Numbered from the stretch's first letter, positions 44,792 through 53,199 are shown. The stretch: DNA of 64,000 nt from Secundilactobacillus pentosiphilus (GCF_002217985.1 NZ_BCMI01000002.1:62001-126000); one strand, 5' to 3'. Notes: generated by a model from the letters alone, not told the origin. Program-made: numbers and translations.

Positions 44792-45012
44792 TTACCAAGG
44801 TAACTTACCCGCATTTTCCGTAAAGGTTCCCGTGGCAGCATCATTCATTGGCAAACTAGCCATCTTGATGATCTGTGCCGCACCGGTAGCAACGTCCTGC
44901 ATCTCTGCTGGAGCGGGTGCATCCTCTGAGCGGCCGGCCTTCAATAGCGGAATCATTGCCTGGGTCACATCGATCAGGCCAAAGTAGTTCACGTCAAAGT
45001 CCTGACAACTGA
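44792..45012 (-). pseudogene. SDR gene remnant with internal deletion
   Basis: The residues DFDVNYFGLIDVTQAMIPLL, then a jump to EDAPAPAEMQDVATGAA and the same C-terminus (FTENAGKLPW) as the intact SDR at 49933-50691. About 110 N-terminal and about 70 central codons are missing relative to the intact copy. DNA of the shared parts is nearly identical. It forms a direct repeat with that copy on the far side of the helicase island. Confidence 0.8.
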
Positions 45013-45053
45013 ACTCGATCATCACTTCGCCCATTCAATAACAAAATTCGTTT

Positions 45054-45266
45054 GCCGACTAGAAAGTGGTCATCCGAATCGGTAGCTGTATGCAAACCAA
45101 CAATCAGAAATACGGTGGAAATAACGCCGAAAAGATTGTTCAGAGCATCCGCTTTTAGCGCCTGAGAATGACCGATAGATGCTAATCCGTATTCAATCAA
45201 AGTAATCATCAAATAAATGGCGATATTACCCCACAGCGACTTAAGAGCGACTTTAATTCTAATCAA
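45054..45266 (-). pseudogene. Truncated cation diffusion facilitator (CDF) gene, 5' part
   Basis: About 70 codons matching the start of CDF metal exporters: VALKSLWGNIAIYLMITL, then SQALKADALNNLFGVISTVF and DSDDHFLVGK where a conserved DDxHxxGH would continue. The gene is cut there and runs into the SDR remnant. In intact CDFs about 220 more residues follow. Confidence 0.65.
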
Positions 45267-45319
45267 GGTTAATTAGCGCTGGTATGATTCCATAAGATAA
45301 TATAAAAAGAGTTATACGG

Positions 45320-45335
45320 TGTTCCACGTGAAAAT
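45320..45335. other. parS-like half-perfect site
   Basis: TGTTCCACGTGAAAAT: the first 14 bases match parS, including the central CACGTG; the last two differ. It lies just past the helicase gene's end, in the spacer before the scar. Confidence 0.4.
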
Positions 45336-45371
45336 ATTTGTATTCTTTAAAGGGGTTGTTAAAAACAATTA

Positions 45372-48140
45372 TTAATTTAATCTCGTAATGGTTTGAATAA
45401 GCATTTCTTCAAATGATTTAGTAAACTCCGCATGCTCCATTCTAATTGCCATGCCTTTATTAAACCCAAAACCAGGATCAGAGCATAGCCATAGCTGCTG
45501 AGCATCTATGATAATACAGTTAGGTAGATTATGCTCATACTGTGTCCAATTGACATGTCTAACTAGTTCAGGATCTGGGGCTTCTTTTGTAAGAATATGA
45601 ATCTTCCCACCATGATTAATTACCTGGTTTATGAGTTGATGCAAGAAAGGCTTTAACTTAGGAGTTGTGATAAATACTTCTGTTGCCTTCTGGTCTCGTG
45701 ATAAAATCGAATTCTGGTAATGCCCGCTGTACATCTTTAACCCTCGTTGCTTTGAATAATCATCCTCAACGATTTCATATCCTAATCGTCGATACGATGA
45801 ACACCGTTTGCGGTACATATGCATTAACATGGGTACGAACATATCAACATAATCATATATTCTAAGTTCTTTTTTATGGGCTAAATTACGATTCAAGCGT
45901 CCAACTACTTGTTCAACATTACCTCTAAAACTTATTGGCATAGCTAATATTATAGTGTCTAACGACGGAATATCTAATCCTTCCCCGCCTATAGAGACTG
46001 TTGCCAAAACGATAAAAGCATCCTTAAATTGATTGATTTTTTCAATCTGCTTTTTTCGATCTCTAGCATTAATTCCTCCGTATATTCTGAATGTCTTTTC
46101 AGGTGGCAATTGTGCATAAAGTTGATCCACATGAGAAATAAGATTAGTTAAAACAATGACATGCTTTCCTTCATCCAAGCTTCTTTTACAGTCCCGAATG
46201 ATGTTGGCGTTACGTTCCGAATCATTTAAAATTGCTAAGTTATTTTCATTACGTCCATTATTCAGCATCTCAAGACTGGTCATACCAAGATTAGTGAAAC
46301 GAGGAACAACACTTCTACTCACGGATAATGCATATTCTGGATCTATAATATCAGTTTGATACCTAATCGGGCCAAATCTCATAATAATGATGGGTTCTTG
46401 TCCATCCCGCCGATATGGTGTCGCTGAAAGACCATATAAATACTTTCCCCGAATTTTTTCAATCACAGAATCAAATGTATATGCTGCATCATGATGAACT
46501 TCGTCACTGATAACCATGCCATAATGATCTAAAAAAGCCTGAGAATCTTCCATTTTACTTATTGACTGTATAGTTGCGATATCAACAAGTCCACTGGGAT
46601 TCTTTTTTACACCATAATAAGTCCCTATTTTATTTTTGTGTTTCTTACGACCTTTGGGAGTATACTCTTCAATCACTGGCTCATCTTTAATATCAAGAAA
46701 GCTGCTTAACCTTTCATACCATTGTTCTGCTAACGTTTTATTTTTTACGAGAATCAACGTGCTCACTGCTCTTTCTGCAATTATTCTTGCACTAATAACA
46801 GTCTTTCCAAAACCAGTTCTAGCAGCTAAAATACCTATATAACTATCCATCAGAGCCGAATAAGCCGGAAGTTGGTTATCATATAATTTACCATTAAAAT
46901 TAACGTGCAAAGGATGACCAGCAATTGTGTCATCCACCCAATCAATACTTGCTACAACTGCTTTTAACTTATCCTCTAATCCTCGGGGTAGAGCAAGTAC
47001 ATCATTAGTCTCATGAAAAAGACTAATGATGCGAGGAATATTATATACAGATCGTCTACTTGCCTGTGCTTTATAAAACTCAGGGTTGCGAAAAGATGAA
47101 AGATATTTTAACTGAAGTAACTCTTTAGAGGATAGATCCGTTTTCTTGATATATAGTAAATTAGCGCGTTTTACTGTTAACTTCCGATTGATACTGAACG
47201 ATTCATCAAATAAATTTGATTCTGCAGGTCGATCATCTTCGAATAATCGGTACCCCGTTCTGCTTGTAATTTTCTCTGTTAACTCAGTAACATCTTTTTC
47301 AGTCAAAATTCCAATTTGTTTTAAGACTTTCCATTGGCGCTTTAGCGGATGCCAACTGGCATCAACAAAACAGTTCCGTCCTTGCAAAATTGCTTGTCCT
47401 TCTAAGGGTGCTGCAATTAAATTACCAAGCTGTTTACCATCAATCCGATCTTGAGATGGAAACATCCTATCAAATGCCGAAAATGGTAACCTTGGTTCGA
47501 TTGCTTGAGTTGCTTGTAGAATTGCATCACCGAAATGTCGTGCTTTAGTAGCGGATATTGGTCTGTCAAAAAACAACCAAATATGACACCCCACTCCCGA
47601 TTGAGATAGTTCAATTAAGTGCGAAATATCATACTTAGTGCACACTTTGGTAATAGACTGAGCAAGTTGTTTCCAAGGCTGATTTTCATGGTGCCCATCA
47701 ATATCAATTGCTAAAAAGGGAGTTGTATTCTCTTTAGTCAGTGGATATAAACCAATCGCGCTACTATCATGTCGACTAAGATGTTTCCGAATAACGTCAT
47801 CTGTCAATGGATAATGAACTGTTTCAGACGGCCGACCATTCTCCCATGGTCCTGCAGGAGAATATGCCTTTCGTTGCGCTTTTTTATTAAAATAACGAGA
47901 GGCATAAACATCTGTACGTCCAACAAAGCGTCGTTTAAATAAATCCAATCTGGCAGTCCAATTAATTTGTTGTTCAATTAAATGATTTTTTAGTTCAGAC
48001 AGCGGCATTGTAAACAGCTGCTCAGTATTAACTTCCCGGTAAATTACTATCTCTCCAAGGCTAGCCATACTTTGATCATTTGCCTTTGCTACGATTTCAT
48101 AACGCTGACCGTTTAATTCAAAGGTTTTAATTTTTGTCAT
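45372..48140 (-). CDS. TOTE-type AEP primase - SF2 helicase - PLD-like fusion protein
   Basis: A 922-residue protein. Residues about 60-290 form an archaeo-eukaryotic primase domain: LAIDIDG with D146/D148, SGVGCHIWLFF with H186, then DGKQLGNLIAAPL. Residues about 425-740 are an SF2 helicase: K446 in RTGFGKT, DEVHH at 546-549, SATPYR, and QVVGRLNR. The C-terminus (about 790-922) resembles a phospholipase-D-like domain (CIIIDAQQLWLCSDPGFGF, MAIRMEHAEF), but the HxK catalytic pair is lost (HNLPN). This order is the one I know for TOTE conflict-system proteins, thought to act in defence. The ATG at 48140 follows GGGGAGG. AT-rich relative to neighbours. Confidence 0.8.
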   Translation of the reverse strand: MTKIKTFELNGQRYEIVAKANDQSMASLGEIVIYREVNTEQLFTMPLSELKNHLIEQQINWTARLDLFKRRFVGRTDVYASRYFNKKAQRKAYSPAGPWENGRPSETVHYPLTDDVIRKHLSRHDSSAIGLYPLTKENTTPFLAIDIDGHHENQPWKQLAQSITKVCTKYDISHLIELSQSGVGCHIWLFFDRPISATKARHFGDAILQATQAIEPRLPFSAFDRMFPSQDRIDGKQLGNLIAAPLEGQAILQGRNCFVDASWHPLKRQWKVLKQIGILTEKDVTELTEKITSRTGYRLFEDDRPAESNLFDESFSINRKLTVKRANLLYIKKTDLSSKELLQLKYLSSFRNPEFYKAQASRRSVYNIPRIISLFHETNDVLALPRGLEDKLKAVVASIDWVDDTIAGHPLHVNFNGKLYDNQLPAYSALMDSYIGILAARTGFGKTVISARIIAERAVSTLILVKNKTLAEQWYERLSSFLDIKDEPVIEEYTPKGRKKHKNKIGTYYGVKKNPSGLVDIATIQSISKMEDSQAFLDHYGMVISDEVHHDAAYTFDSVIEKIRGKYLYGLSATPYRRDGQEPIIIMRFGPIRYQTDIIDPEYALSVSRSVVPRFTNLGMTSLEMLNNGRNENNLAILNDSERNANIIRDCKRSLDEGKHVIVLTNLISHVDQLYAQLPPEKTFRIYGGINARDRKKQIEKINQFKDAFIVLATVSIGGEGLDIPSLDTIILAMPISFRGNVEQVVGRLNRNLAHKKELRIYDYVDMFVPMLMHMYRKRCSSYRRLGYEIVEDDYSKQRGLKMYSGHYQNSILSRDQKATEVFITTPKLKPFLHQLINQVINHGGKIHILTKEAPDPELVRHVNWTQYEHNLPNCIIIDAQQLWLCSDPGFGFNKGMAIRMEHAEFTKSFEEMLIQTITRLN

Positions 48141-48255
48141 AGTATACCTCCCCAAAAGATAGTAAATTGATAAATACACCCATAAATATTTAGACAACTT
48201 TTTGAATTATTACCAAACAAGGATTGCTCCATTTAAATTTTTTTGACCAGTTCTT

Positions 48256-49809
48256 CTATTCCTGAGAAATTTTTGAAACTAATAACTCTTTTTGCAGTGT
48301 CAACAAAAATTCTAGTGAATAAAAGTGGGAAATTTTAAAAATACCCTGTGCACGCTCATACCAACCCGAATCAGCGTTATCTTGTTTAAAATTTTGAAAA
48401 AGTGTCAGTTGATCAGTAAATAGTTCTACCTCGTTATCGAAAGTAATCAAGATGCCGTACGGTTTTATAGAAAATGAATTGGCGTTTTTAATAACTAGAG
48501 AAATTTTATTTAAATCTGTGAAATAAGAATATGTGAGATTTGCTAAACTGTTAACGGACGCGATTTCTAGCGCATCCTCTTCCTTTTTAATTGGTACCAT
48601 TGAATTAAACCAATCTGGCTTAATCAATACCTGTGAAAAAAATATTTTAGTTCTTAAATGCTCCTCTACTTGATAGGGATATTTATAAGGTTCAACTTCG
48701 GCATGTCTTGTACTTTTACTTTCAATTAAATCATCTACTAATTTGATAACGAAGTCAGTCTGGTGGTATCGGTAATTCCCCCAAGTACCTCGAGTTCGAC
48801 TATTATCCGCACGCCTAACTGTTGCCCACAACAATGAATATATTTGGGCAGGTGTATAGCTTATCAACCAACGCTGAAAAGCCATCTTCATTTTATCGTG
48901 ATCCGCATCACCTGAATAAGTCAATGATAGATCTTCAAATAAATAGATAACAAGTTGATTCAGTTCTGACAATACTAGTTCAAGATAGACTTCATTCACC
49001 TTCGAAGGTATAAAATCCAATGGAAATCCTGCATTCGGACTCTTTAAAATCTCTAGTAGTTGGTCATTGTCTGTATTTTTACGAACAATATTTATATCCC
49101 AACTAACTTTATCTAAAAAGAAATTGTATTCGTTTTCATTTTCATCTACCTCAATAGCCTCACTTGGACTTTCTACGGATACAACAAGTACTCCACTTCT
49201 TGCTAAATGCCTTAATGTTGTAATGCTGATCTCATTCTCCATATCAGGTAATGAATTAAACGACCCAATATTTGTTAAATTACTGGCATGGAGACTCTGT
49301 AATATTACAGCCAAGTCCAAAACATAGTCTAGTGATAAATCAGCATAGTCAATCGGTGGATAGTTGCTCCGATTTTGTTTCTCGATGAGTTTTTTACGGG
49401 TTTGAACTACTTCTCTTCTCTTCTTTTGACATCCCATACAATTACAAATACGATTGATTCCCGAATATCTAAGGTTATTTCTAAAAATTGTGTGGTGGCA
49501 ATGAGGACAAACAATATTCTTATCCCAATCATCCTTCCTAGTTCTAGAGGGTAAATCAACAAACATATCATTGTTATCATATGGACATTGAATTTCTGAA
49601 TCAATCTGTGGAAGTTCTTTGGCTACATCACCGGGTTGCATTTTAAGATGATACTTTTTGAGAATATCTGATACTTTATCCTCACTAAAATAATAATCAT
49701 TTAGTAACTGGGACAGTGCTTCCCCTGGCATGTCGCTAAACACGTTACTTTCTTTAAACCGTACTTTAGAAAGGTCTAAATCTAACAGATTTAATTTGAT
49801 ATTTGCCAA
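48256..49809 (-). CDS. Unrecognised protein with an N-terminal cysteine cluster, partner of the AEP-helicase
   Basis: About 517 residues, soluble. Cysteines at about 75, 101, 104 (CPHC), 122, 124 and 127 (CNCMGC) suggest one or two zinc ribbons. The remainder is alpha/beta with no family I recognise; YHQTDFVIKLVDDLIESKS and TPAQIYSLLWATVRRAD stand out as conserved-looking. It precedes the AEP-helicase gene by 115 bp in the same direction and shares its AT-rich composition, so the two likely form one operon. The TTG at 49809 is chosen because GAGGTG lies 6 bases upstream. A nucleic-acid-binding sensor or effector role is a guess from context only. Confidence 0.75.
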   Translation of the reverse strand: MANIKLNLLDLDLSKVRFKESNVFSDMPGEALSQLLNDYYFSEDKVSDILKKYHLKMQPGDVAKELPQIDSEIQCPYDNNDMFVDLPSRTRKDDWDKNIVCPHCHHTIFRNNLRYSGINRICNCMGCQKKRREVVQTRKKLIEKQNRSNYPPIDYADLSLDYVLDLAVILQSLHASNLTNIGSFNSLPDMENEISITTLRHLARSGVLVVSVESPSEAIEVDENENEYNFFLDKVSWDINIVRKNTDNDQLLEILKSPNAGFPLDFIPSKVNEVYLELVLSELNQLVIYLFEDLSLTYSGDADHDKMKMAFQRWLISYTPAQIYSLLWATVRRADNSRTRGTWGNYRYHQTDFVIKLVDDLIESKSTRHAEVEPYKYPYQVEEHLRTKIFFSQVLIKPDWFNSMVPIKKEEDALEIASVNSLANLTYSYFTDLNKISLVIKNANSFSIKPYGILITFDNEVELFTDQLTLFQNFKQDNADSGWYERAQGIFKISHFYSLEFLLTLQKELLVSKISQE

Positions 49810-49870
49810 ACTGCTCACCTCAATATAGTAAAAATTAATAGGTTAATAATATTTAATTATACAGGTTATT

Positions 49871-49898
49871 AAAAAAGACGCCCGTTTTTTTGAGCGCC
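49871..49898 (-). terminator. Terminator of the intact SDR gene
   Basis: An imperfect stem (GGCGCTC with GGGCGTC) around an A-rich loop, followed by six T on the minus strand; it separates the SDR gene from the helicase island. Confidence 0.55.
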
Positions 49899-49932
49899 TA
49901 AATACATTTCTTCAATTTTTAACCCTTATCGC

Positions 49933-50691
49933 TTACCAAGGTAACTTACCCGCATTTTCCGTAAAGGTTCCCGTGGTAGCATCATTCATTGGCAAACTAG
50001 CCATCTTGATGATCTGTGCCGCACCGGTAGCAACGTCCTGCATCCCTGCTGGAGCAGGTGCGTCTTCTGGCCGGCCACCGAAACCAGTAGCAGTCCAGCC
50101 GGGGTTGACTGAGTTAACCGTAATGCCCTCATCCGCTAACTCTTTACTGAAGATGATCGTGGCAAAGTTAACCGAGGCCTTTGATGACTGGTAACCCAGT
50201 GAATTAACCTTGTAGAACCGTGAGTTGGGATCACTGGCCAGGCCCATGGAGCCCATGTTGCTGGAAACGTTGATGATTTTGGCTGGCTGAGCTGCCTTTA
50301 ATAATGGAATCATCGCCTGAGTGACATCGATCAGGCCAAAGTAGTTCACGTCAAAGTCTTGACGGATAGTGTCTGTACTAAGTTCTGAAGCTGACTGATG
50401 GTGGTCCATTGCGATTCCCGCATTGTTGATTAGGATGCTGAGATAACCGTAATCGGCCTTAATTTTTGCCGCTGCAGCTTTGATCTGTGCCTTATCGGTA
50501 ACGTCTAGCTGAATGAAATCAGCTTTAATCCCGTCATTTTTAAGCTGTTCAACCGCTTTTACACCACGTTCTGGGTTACGGGCACCGATCAAGATATGCT
50601 GTCCCTTCTTACCCAGTGCTTGGGCGGTAGCAAAACCGATCCCTTTATCAGCACCAGTAATCAGTGTCAAAGTTACTTTTTCTTCTGCCAT
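49933..50691 (-). CDS. Short-chain dehydrogenase/reductase (intact copy)
   Basis: A 252-residue classical SDR: LITGADKGIGFATA, NNAG, YQSSKAS catalytic Tyr/Lys, VNPGWTATG, and C-terminal FTENAGKLPW. It belongs to the same subfamily as the SDR at 26988. AAGGAGA precedes the ATG. It follows an NTF2-like gene and a divergent MarR gene, so the pair is probably MarR-controlled. A damaged copy of it lies 4.9 kb away across the helicase island. Substrate unknown. Confidence 0.88.
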   Translation of the reverse strand: MAEEKVTLTLITGADKGIGFATAQALGKKGQHILIGARNPERGVKAVEQLKNDGIKADFIQLDVTDKAQIKAAAAKIKADYGYLSILINNAGIAMDHHQSASELSTDTIRQDFDVNYFGLIDVTQAMIPLLKAAQPAKIINVSSNMGSMGLASDPNSRFYKVNSLGYQSSKASVNFATIIFSKELADEGITVNSVNPGWTATGFGGRPEDAPAPAGMQDVATGAAQIIKMASLPMNDATTGTFTENAGKLPW

Positions 50692-50733
50692 AGTTAGTGA
50701 TTCTCCTTATCGTTTAAAATGATGATGGTTTAA

Positions 50734-51318
50734 TTAGTCGTTTTCGTGAAGCCAGTTTTCTGTTTTTTGATAGAGCCCGTCTTCATCGGCCTTGCGGTCA
50801 GTTCCCATTAAGTCTTGGCTGATTTCACCACCGGCTTTGATGCGGCCATAAGCAAGAAAACGATAGCTCCGGCGTAATTTGGCAACGTCATCTGCGTTAA
50901 CCTTGAGATCTTGACCAGGGATTGCCGGCTGCATTTTATCGGCTTCATCGATTGAAGTTAAGTTAACGATTTTCCATGCGTTATCCCGCTTTTCAACCCG
51001 GTAGATCAGACGCATATAGGATTCAATGACCGCTTCAACGCCGTTAATCATCTGCCAGTGATTAGTGGTTGATGAAAGTTCAACGTAGGCCCGGTTCCCA
51101 TTTTGGTGGACGATTGGTGTGCCAAAACGTCCCACGATCGGTAATGAATTGGCAAAATCCGCCGGCTGCTTGCCTAAAAAGGTTGAAACCGGGCCGCTTT
51201 GCCAGCTAGTCGTCACCGTTGCATCCGGAAAATAACAATCAGCGGCTTCCTTAACGTGCCGACCCCGATACATCCGTTCCTTCAATACAAGTTGACTAAT
51301 TGCTTCAAAATCATTCAT
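50734..51318 (-). CDS. NTF2/SnoaL-like family protein
   Basis: About 194 residues with the small cone-shaped NTF2-like pattern: an N-terminal helix (DFEAISQLVLKERMYRGR), AADCYFPDATVTTSW, and strands YVELSSTTNHW and MRLIYRVEKRDNAWKIVNLTS. Members of the SnoaL/bile-acid 7-alpha dehydratase-like group bind small hydrophobic compounds. It is 43 bp upstream of the SDR gene in the same direction and divergent from a MarR gene. An earlier TTG (51339) is possible; the ATG at 51318 is preferred weakly. Confidence 0.75.
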   Translation of the reverse strand: MNDFEAISQLVLKERMYRGRHVKEAADCYFPDATVTTSWQSGPVSTFLGKQPADFANSLPIVGRFGTPIVHQNGNRAYVELSSTTNHWQMINGVEAVIESYMRLIYRVEKRDNAWKIVNLTSIDEADKMQPAIPGQDLKVNADDVAKLRRSYRFLAYGRIKAGGEISQDLMGTDRKADEDGLYQKTENWLHEND

Positions 51319-51408
51319 TATTACCCACGTTCCTTTCAATCAAGCGTTGACCTACAATTATACGTACAATATCAAATAGTCTATAATTGACAGGAATCTA
51401 CTTTATAC

Positions 51409-51439
51409 TTACAATTGATAATTGTCAATTGTTTATAAT
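51409..51439. promoter_or_regulatory. Divergent promoter with MarR-type palindrome
   Basis: CAATTG copies flank ACAATT-GAT-AATTGT (51411-51425). On the minus strand TTGACA (51428-51423), 17 bases, then TAAAGT serves the NTF2-like gene. On the plus strand TATAAT at 51434-51439 serves marR. Overlap of palindrome and promoters fits repression of both by the MarR protein. Confidence 0.6.
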
Positions 51440-51485
51440 CGGTTACACTTTATTAATCTTAAAACTTCACTAAGGAAGTGACGAA

Positions 51486-51977
51486 ATGACAGCGAATACT
51501 AACGATGCTTTAGAACTGGAACGGCTGTTTACCGATTTGACCCAGGCAATCACTCAAAACCGGACGCTGGATGAATTTGGTCTCACACGGCTCCAGGCCA
51601 TTACCCTAAAGAACGTTTATACCCGAATCGGTATCAGTATGAGCCAGCTGGCTGACACTACCGGCATCTCACGGGCACAATTAACACGTTTGATTACCAC
51701 GCTAGAAAAACGGGATCTGGTCGAACGCCGGCACAATGAAGATAATCGCCGAGTGGTCAACGTTTATGGCACCGAACATGGGAAGAACGTTATCCGTGAA
51801 CACAGCCAGCTGATTGCTAACCGGATCCAATCCCATACCAAAAACTTATCCCCGGCTGAACAAACTGCCTTGACTCATCACTTACGTGAGGCCATTCGGC
51901 TGATGGTCAAAGCGGGAATCATTACACCAGACGATCAGTCGCCGCTGAGTCAAATCAGCAAAGATCAACCCAAATAA
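51486..51977 (+). CDS. MarR-family transcriptional regulator
   Basis: A 163-residue MarR protein. The wHTH is visible as MSQLADTTGISRAQLTRLI followed by TLEKRDLVERR and the wing NEDNRRVVNVYGT. It is divergent from the NTF2-like/SDR pair over a palindromic spacer, so it likely represses that pair and itself, released by a small phenolic or electrophilic ligand (inference from the family). It is followed by a strong terminator. Confidence 0.87.
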   Translation: MTANTNDALELERLFTDLTQAITQNRTLDEFGLTRLQAITLKNVYTRIGISMSQLADTTGISRAQLTRLITTLEKRDLVERRHNEDNRRVVNVYGTEHGKNVIREHSQLIANRIQSHTKNLSPAEQTALTHHLREAIRLMVKAGIITPDDQSPLSQISKDQPK

Positions 51978-51979
51978 TC

Positions 51980-52020
51980 TAAAAAGCGTTAGAAGGTTAA
52001 GTGCCTTCTAACGCTTTTTT
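51980..52020 (+). terminator. Terminator of the MarR gene
   Basis: A perfect stem AAAAAGCGTTAGAAGG with its complement, seven-base loop, six T; just after the stop. Confidence 0.92.
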
Positions 52021-52028
52021 AACTACAT

Positions 52029-52232
52029 TTATTGTTGCGTACCTGCTAAATTGTTAGGAATCAACATCCGGTATAACTCCAGCACTTCGGCCTGCGGAAT
52101 TGGTTCTGGCGCCGCCGCAATTTCCTGTGCGAAGTGCAAAATTGCCCCACCAAGAAACTCACTGACAAACTGTCTTCTGGCAATTGGATAGTCCCGTAAA
52201 ATCAGGATTTGCTGCGCGGTGCCGCTTAACAC
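52029..52232 (-). pseudogene. Probable C-terminal remnant of a TetR-family regulator
   Basis: A 67-codon minus-strand frame, closed upstream by TGA, reads LSGTAQQILILRDYPIARRQ and further helices ending PQAEVLELYRMLIP. The helical pattern suggests the ligand domain of a TetR protein; no DNA-binding part is left and no SD precedes it. It abuts an inverted amidohydrolase fragment. Confidence 0.35.
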
Positions 52233-52302
52233 TGACTTGACACCTGATCAGCTAGAAGCCTTTGCGCATGGTAACGCCGAACGAATTTTTCATCTGAATT
52301 AG
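52222..52302 (+). pseudogene. C-terminal tail of an amidohydrolase gene
   Basis: The plus-strand codons read TDLTPDQLEAFAHGNAERIF-HLN and a stop, the typical end of metal-dependent amidohydrolases (GNAxRxF). Nothing upstream continues the frame. The junction with the opposite-strand TetR remnant marks a rearrangement point. Confidence 0.5.
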
Positions 52303-52319
52303 AAAGGAATCTGATTGTA

Positions 52320-52631
52320 ATGACTTTAAATCCACAGCAAATTAAAAATACCCAAAATGAATTACAGCAAAATTTTGAACTTAGCGGTTTGACGAAGGAA
52401 CAAGTCGCTAGCGACCTGCACATTAGTCTCACCAAATTAAACCACTTATTTACACTGACACAAAGCTCGCTGAATGACCCCTGGATCTTGCGTAACTACC
52501 TTACTAAAAAAGTTGAAGCACTAGGTAAAAAGCCGGTACCTTTCACCGCTCTAGTTGGTGATTGGCACCAGTACTGGTTCTTGGATAGTGGCCTGATTGA
52601 TGCACGGAAGATGTCGGCTGGGGACGATTAA
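52320..52631 (+). CDS. DUF2316-family protein
   Basis: A 103-residue protein: QNFELSGLTKEQVASDLHIS and LNHLFTLTQSSLNDPWILRN match the DUF2316 pattern, which contains an HTH-like N-terminal half. Function is unknown. AGAAAGGA precedes the ATG. It appears intact even though the amidohydrolase gene in front of it is only a fragment. Confidence 0.78.
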   Translation: MTLNPQQIKNTQNELQQNFELSGLTKEQVASDLHISLTKLNHLFTLTQSSLNDPWILRNYLTKKVEALGKKPVPFTALVGDWHQYWFLDSGLIDARKMSAGDD

Positions 52632-52724
52632 TGATTGATTATTGCTGGATAGATTCTTACTTTAAAATTGCAGTATGCAGTATAATGATGCTGTTTAAAA
52701 AACTATTATGGGAAGATGATTTAA

Positions 52725-53147
52725 ATGGTTCAATCCAAACGTCTCGTTGCATTAACACTTAGTGCAGGCATGCTTTTACCAGTCTTTTGTGCCCCACTGA
52801 CAGCCAGTGCAAAGACAACCTATCTGCCATCGTCAGTTCGCAGTCATACCTGGTACCGGCTGACCGATGGCTCCCAAGGTGGTTTTCATGATAAGACCAC
52901 GTTTAGGGGCAATCACATGACCGTAAAAAGCTATGGTCATACCTACCATTGGTCACTAACCAGTTTAAAGAAACACAGTAAGTCAACTTATTATGGCCGG
53001 CTGCATTATTCGAAGAAATATTCTGAACTGATTAAGGTTAAGGTCATTAGCTCAAAGCACTTTGATTTTATTCCAAAACACTCCTATGGAACTATAGGTA
53101 ACTACAAGGGCACTGATCGAGTTGGTGCTATCATTTTCAGACGTTAA
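52725..53147 (+). CDS. Small secreted protein, 140 residues
   Basis: An N-terminal signal peptide (KRLVALTLSAGMLLPVF, cleavage near ASA) and a basic mature part rich in His, Tyr, Ser and Lys (HTYHWSLTSLKKHSKSTYYG). It resembles in composition the secreted protein at 24028. No family is recognised. It ends in a 46-bp perfect-arm palindrome that serves as terminator. Confidence 0.7.
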   Translation: MVQSKRLVALTLSAGMLLPVFCAPLTASAKTTYLPSSVRSHTWYRLTDGSQGGFHDKTTFRGNHMTVKSYGHTYHWSLTSLKKHSKSTYYGRLHYSKKYSELIKVKVISSKHFDFIPKHSYGTIGNYKGTDRVGAIIFRR

Positions 53148-53153
53148 AATAAT

Positions 53154-53199
53154 AAGAGGAAGCCCCAATGTTTCACATGAAACATTGGGGCTTCCTCTT
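53154..53199. terminator. Palindromic terminator with parS-like centre
   Basis: Two perfect 22-bp arms (53154-53175 and 53178-53199) around two bases. The centre, TGTTTCACATGAAACA (53169-53184), is one base from parS and the exact reverse complement of the site at 19808. The structure should fold strongly in RNA as a terminator for the secreted protein gene. Confidence 0.75.

Noticed and set aside
44994-45266. A single intact small membrane protein gene
   Set aside because: The N-terminal 70 codons are a CDF fragment and the rest runs out of frame into an SDR remnant; no complete family member fits.
45372-49809. Prophage or transposon
   Set aside because: No integrase, transposase, terminal repeats or phage structural genes are visible; only the two island genes and SDR repeats.
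52226-52435. Minus-strand frame opposite the DUF2316 gene
   Set aside because: It is antisense to a real gene with SD and lacks its own start signals or recognisable motifs.
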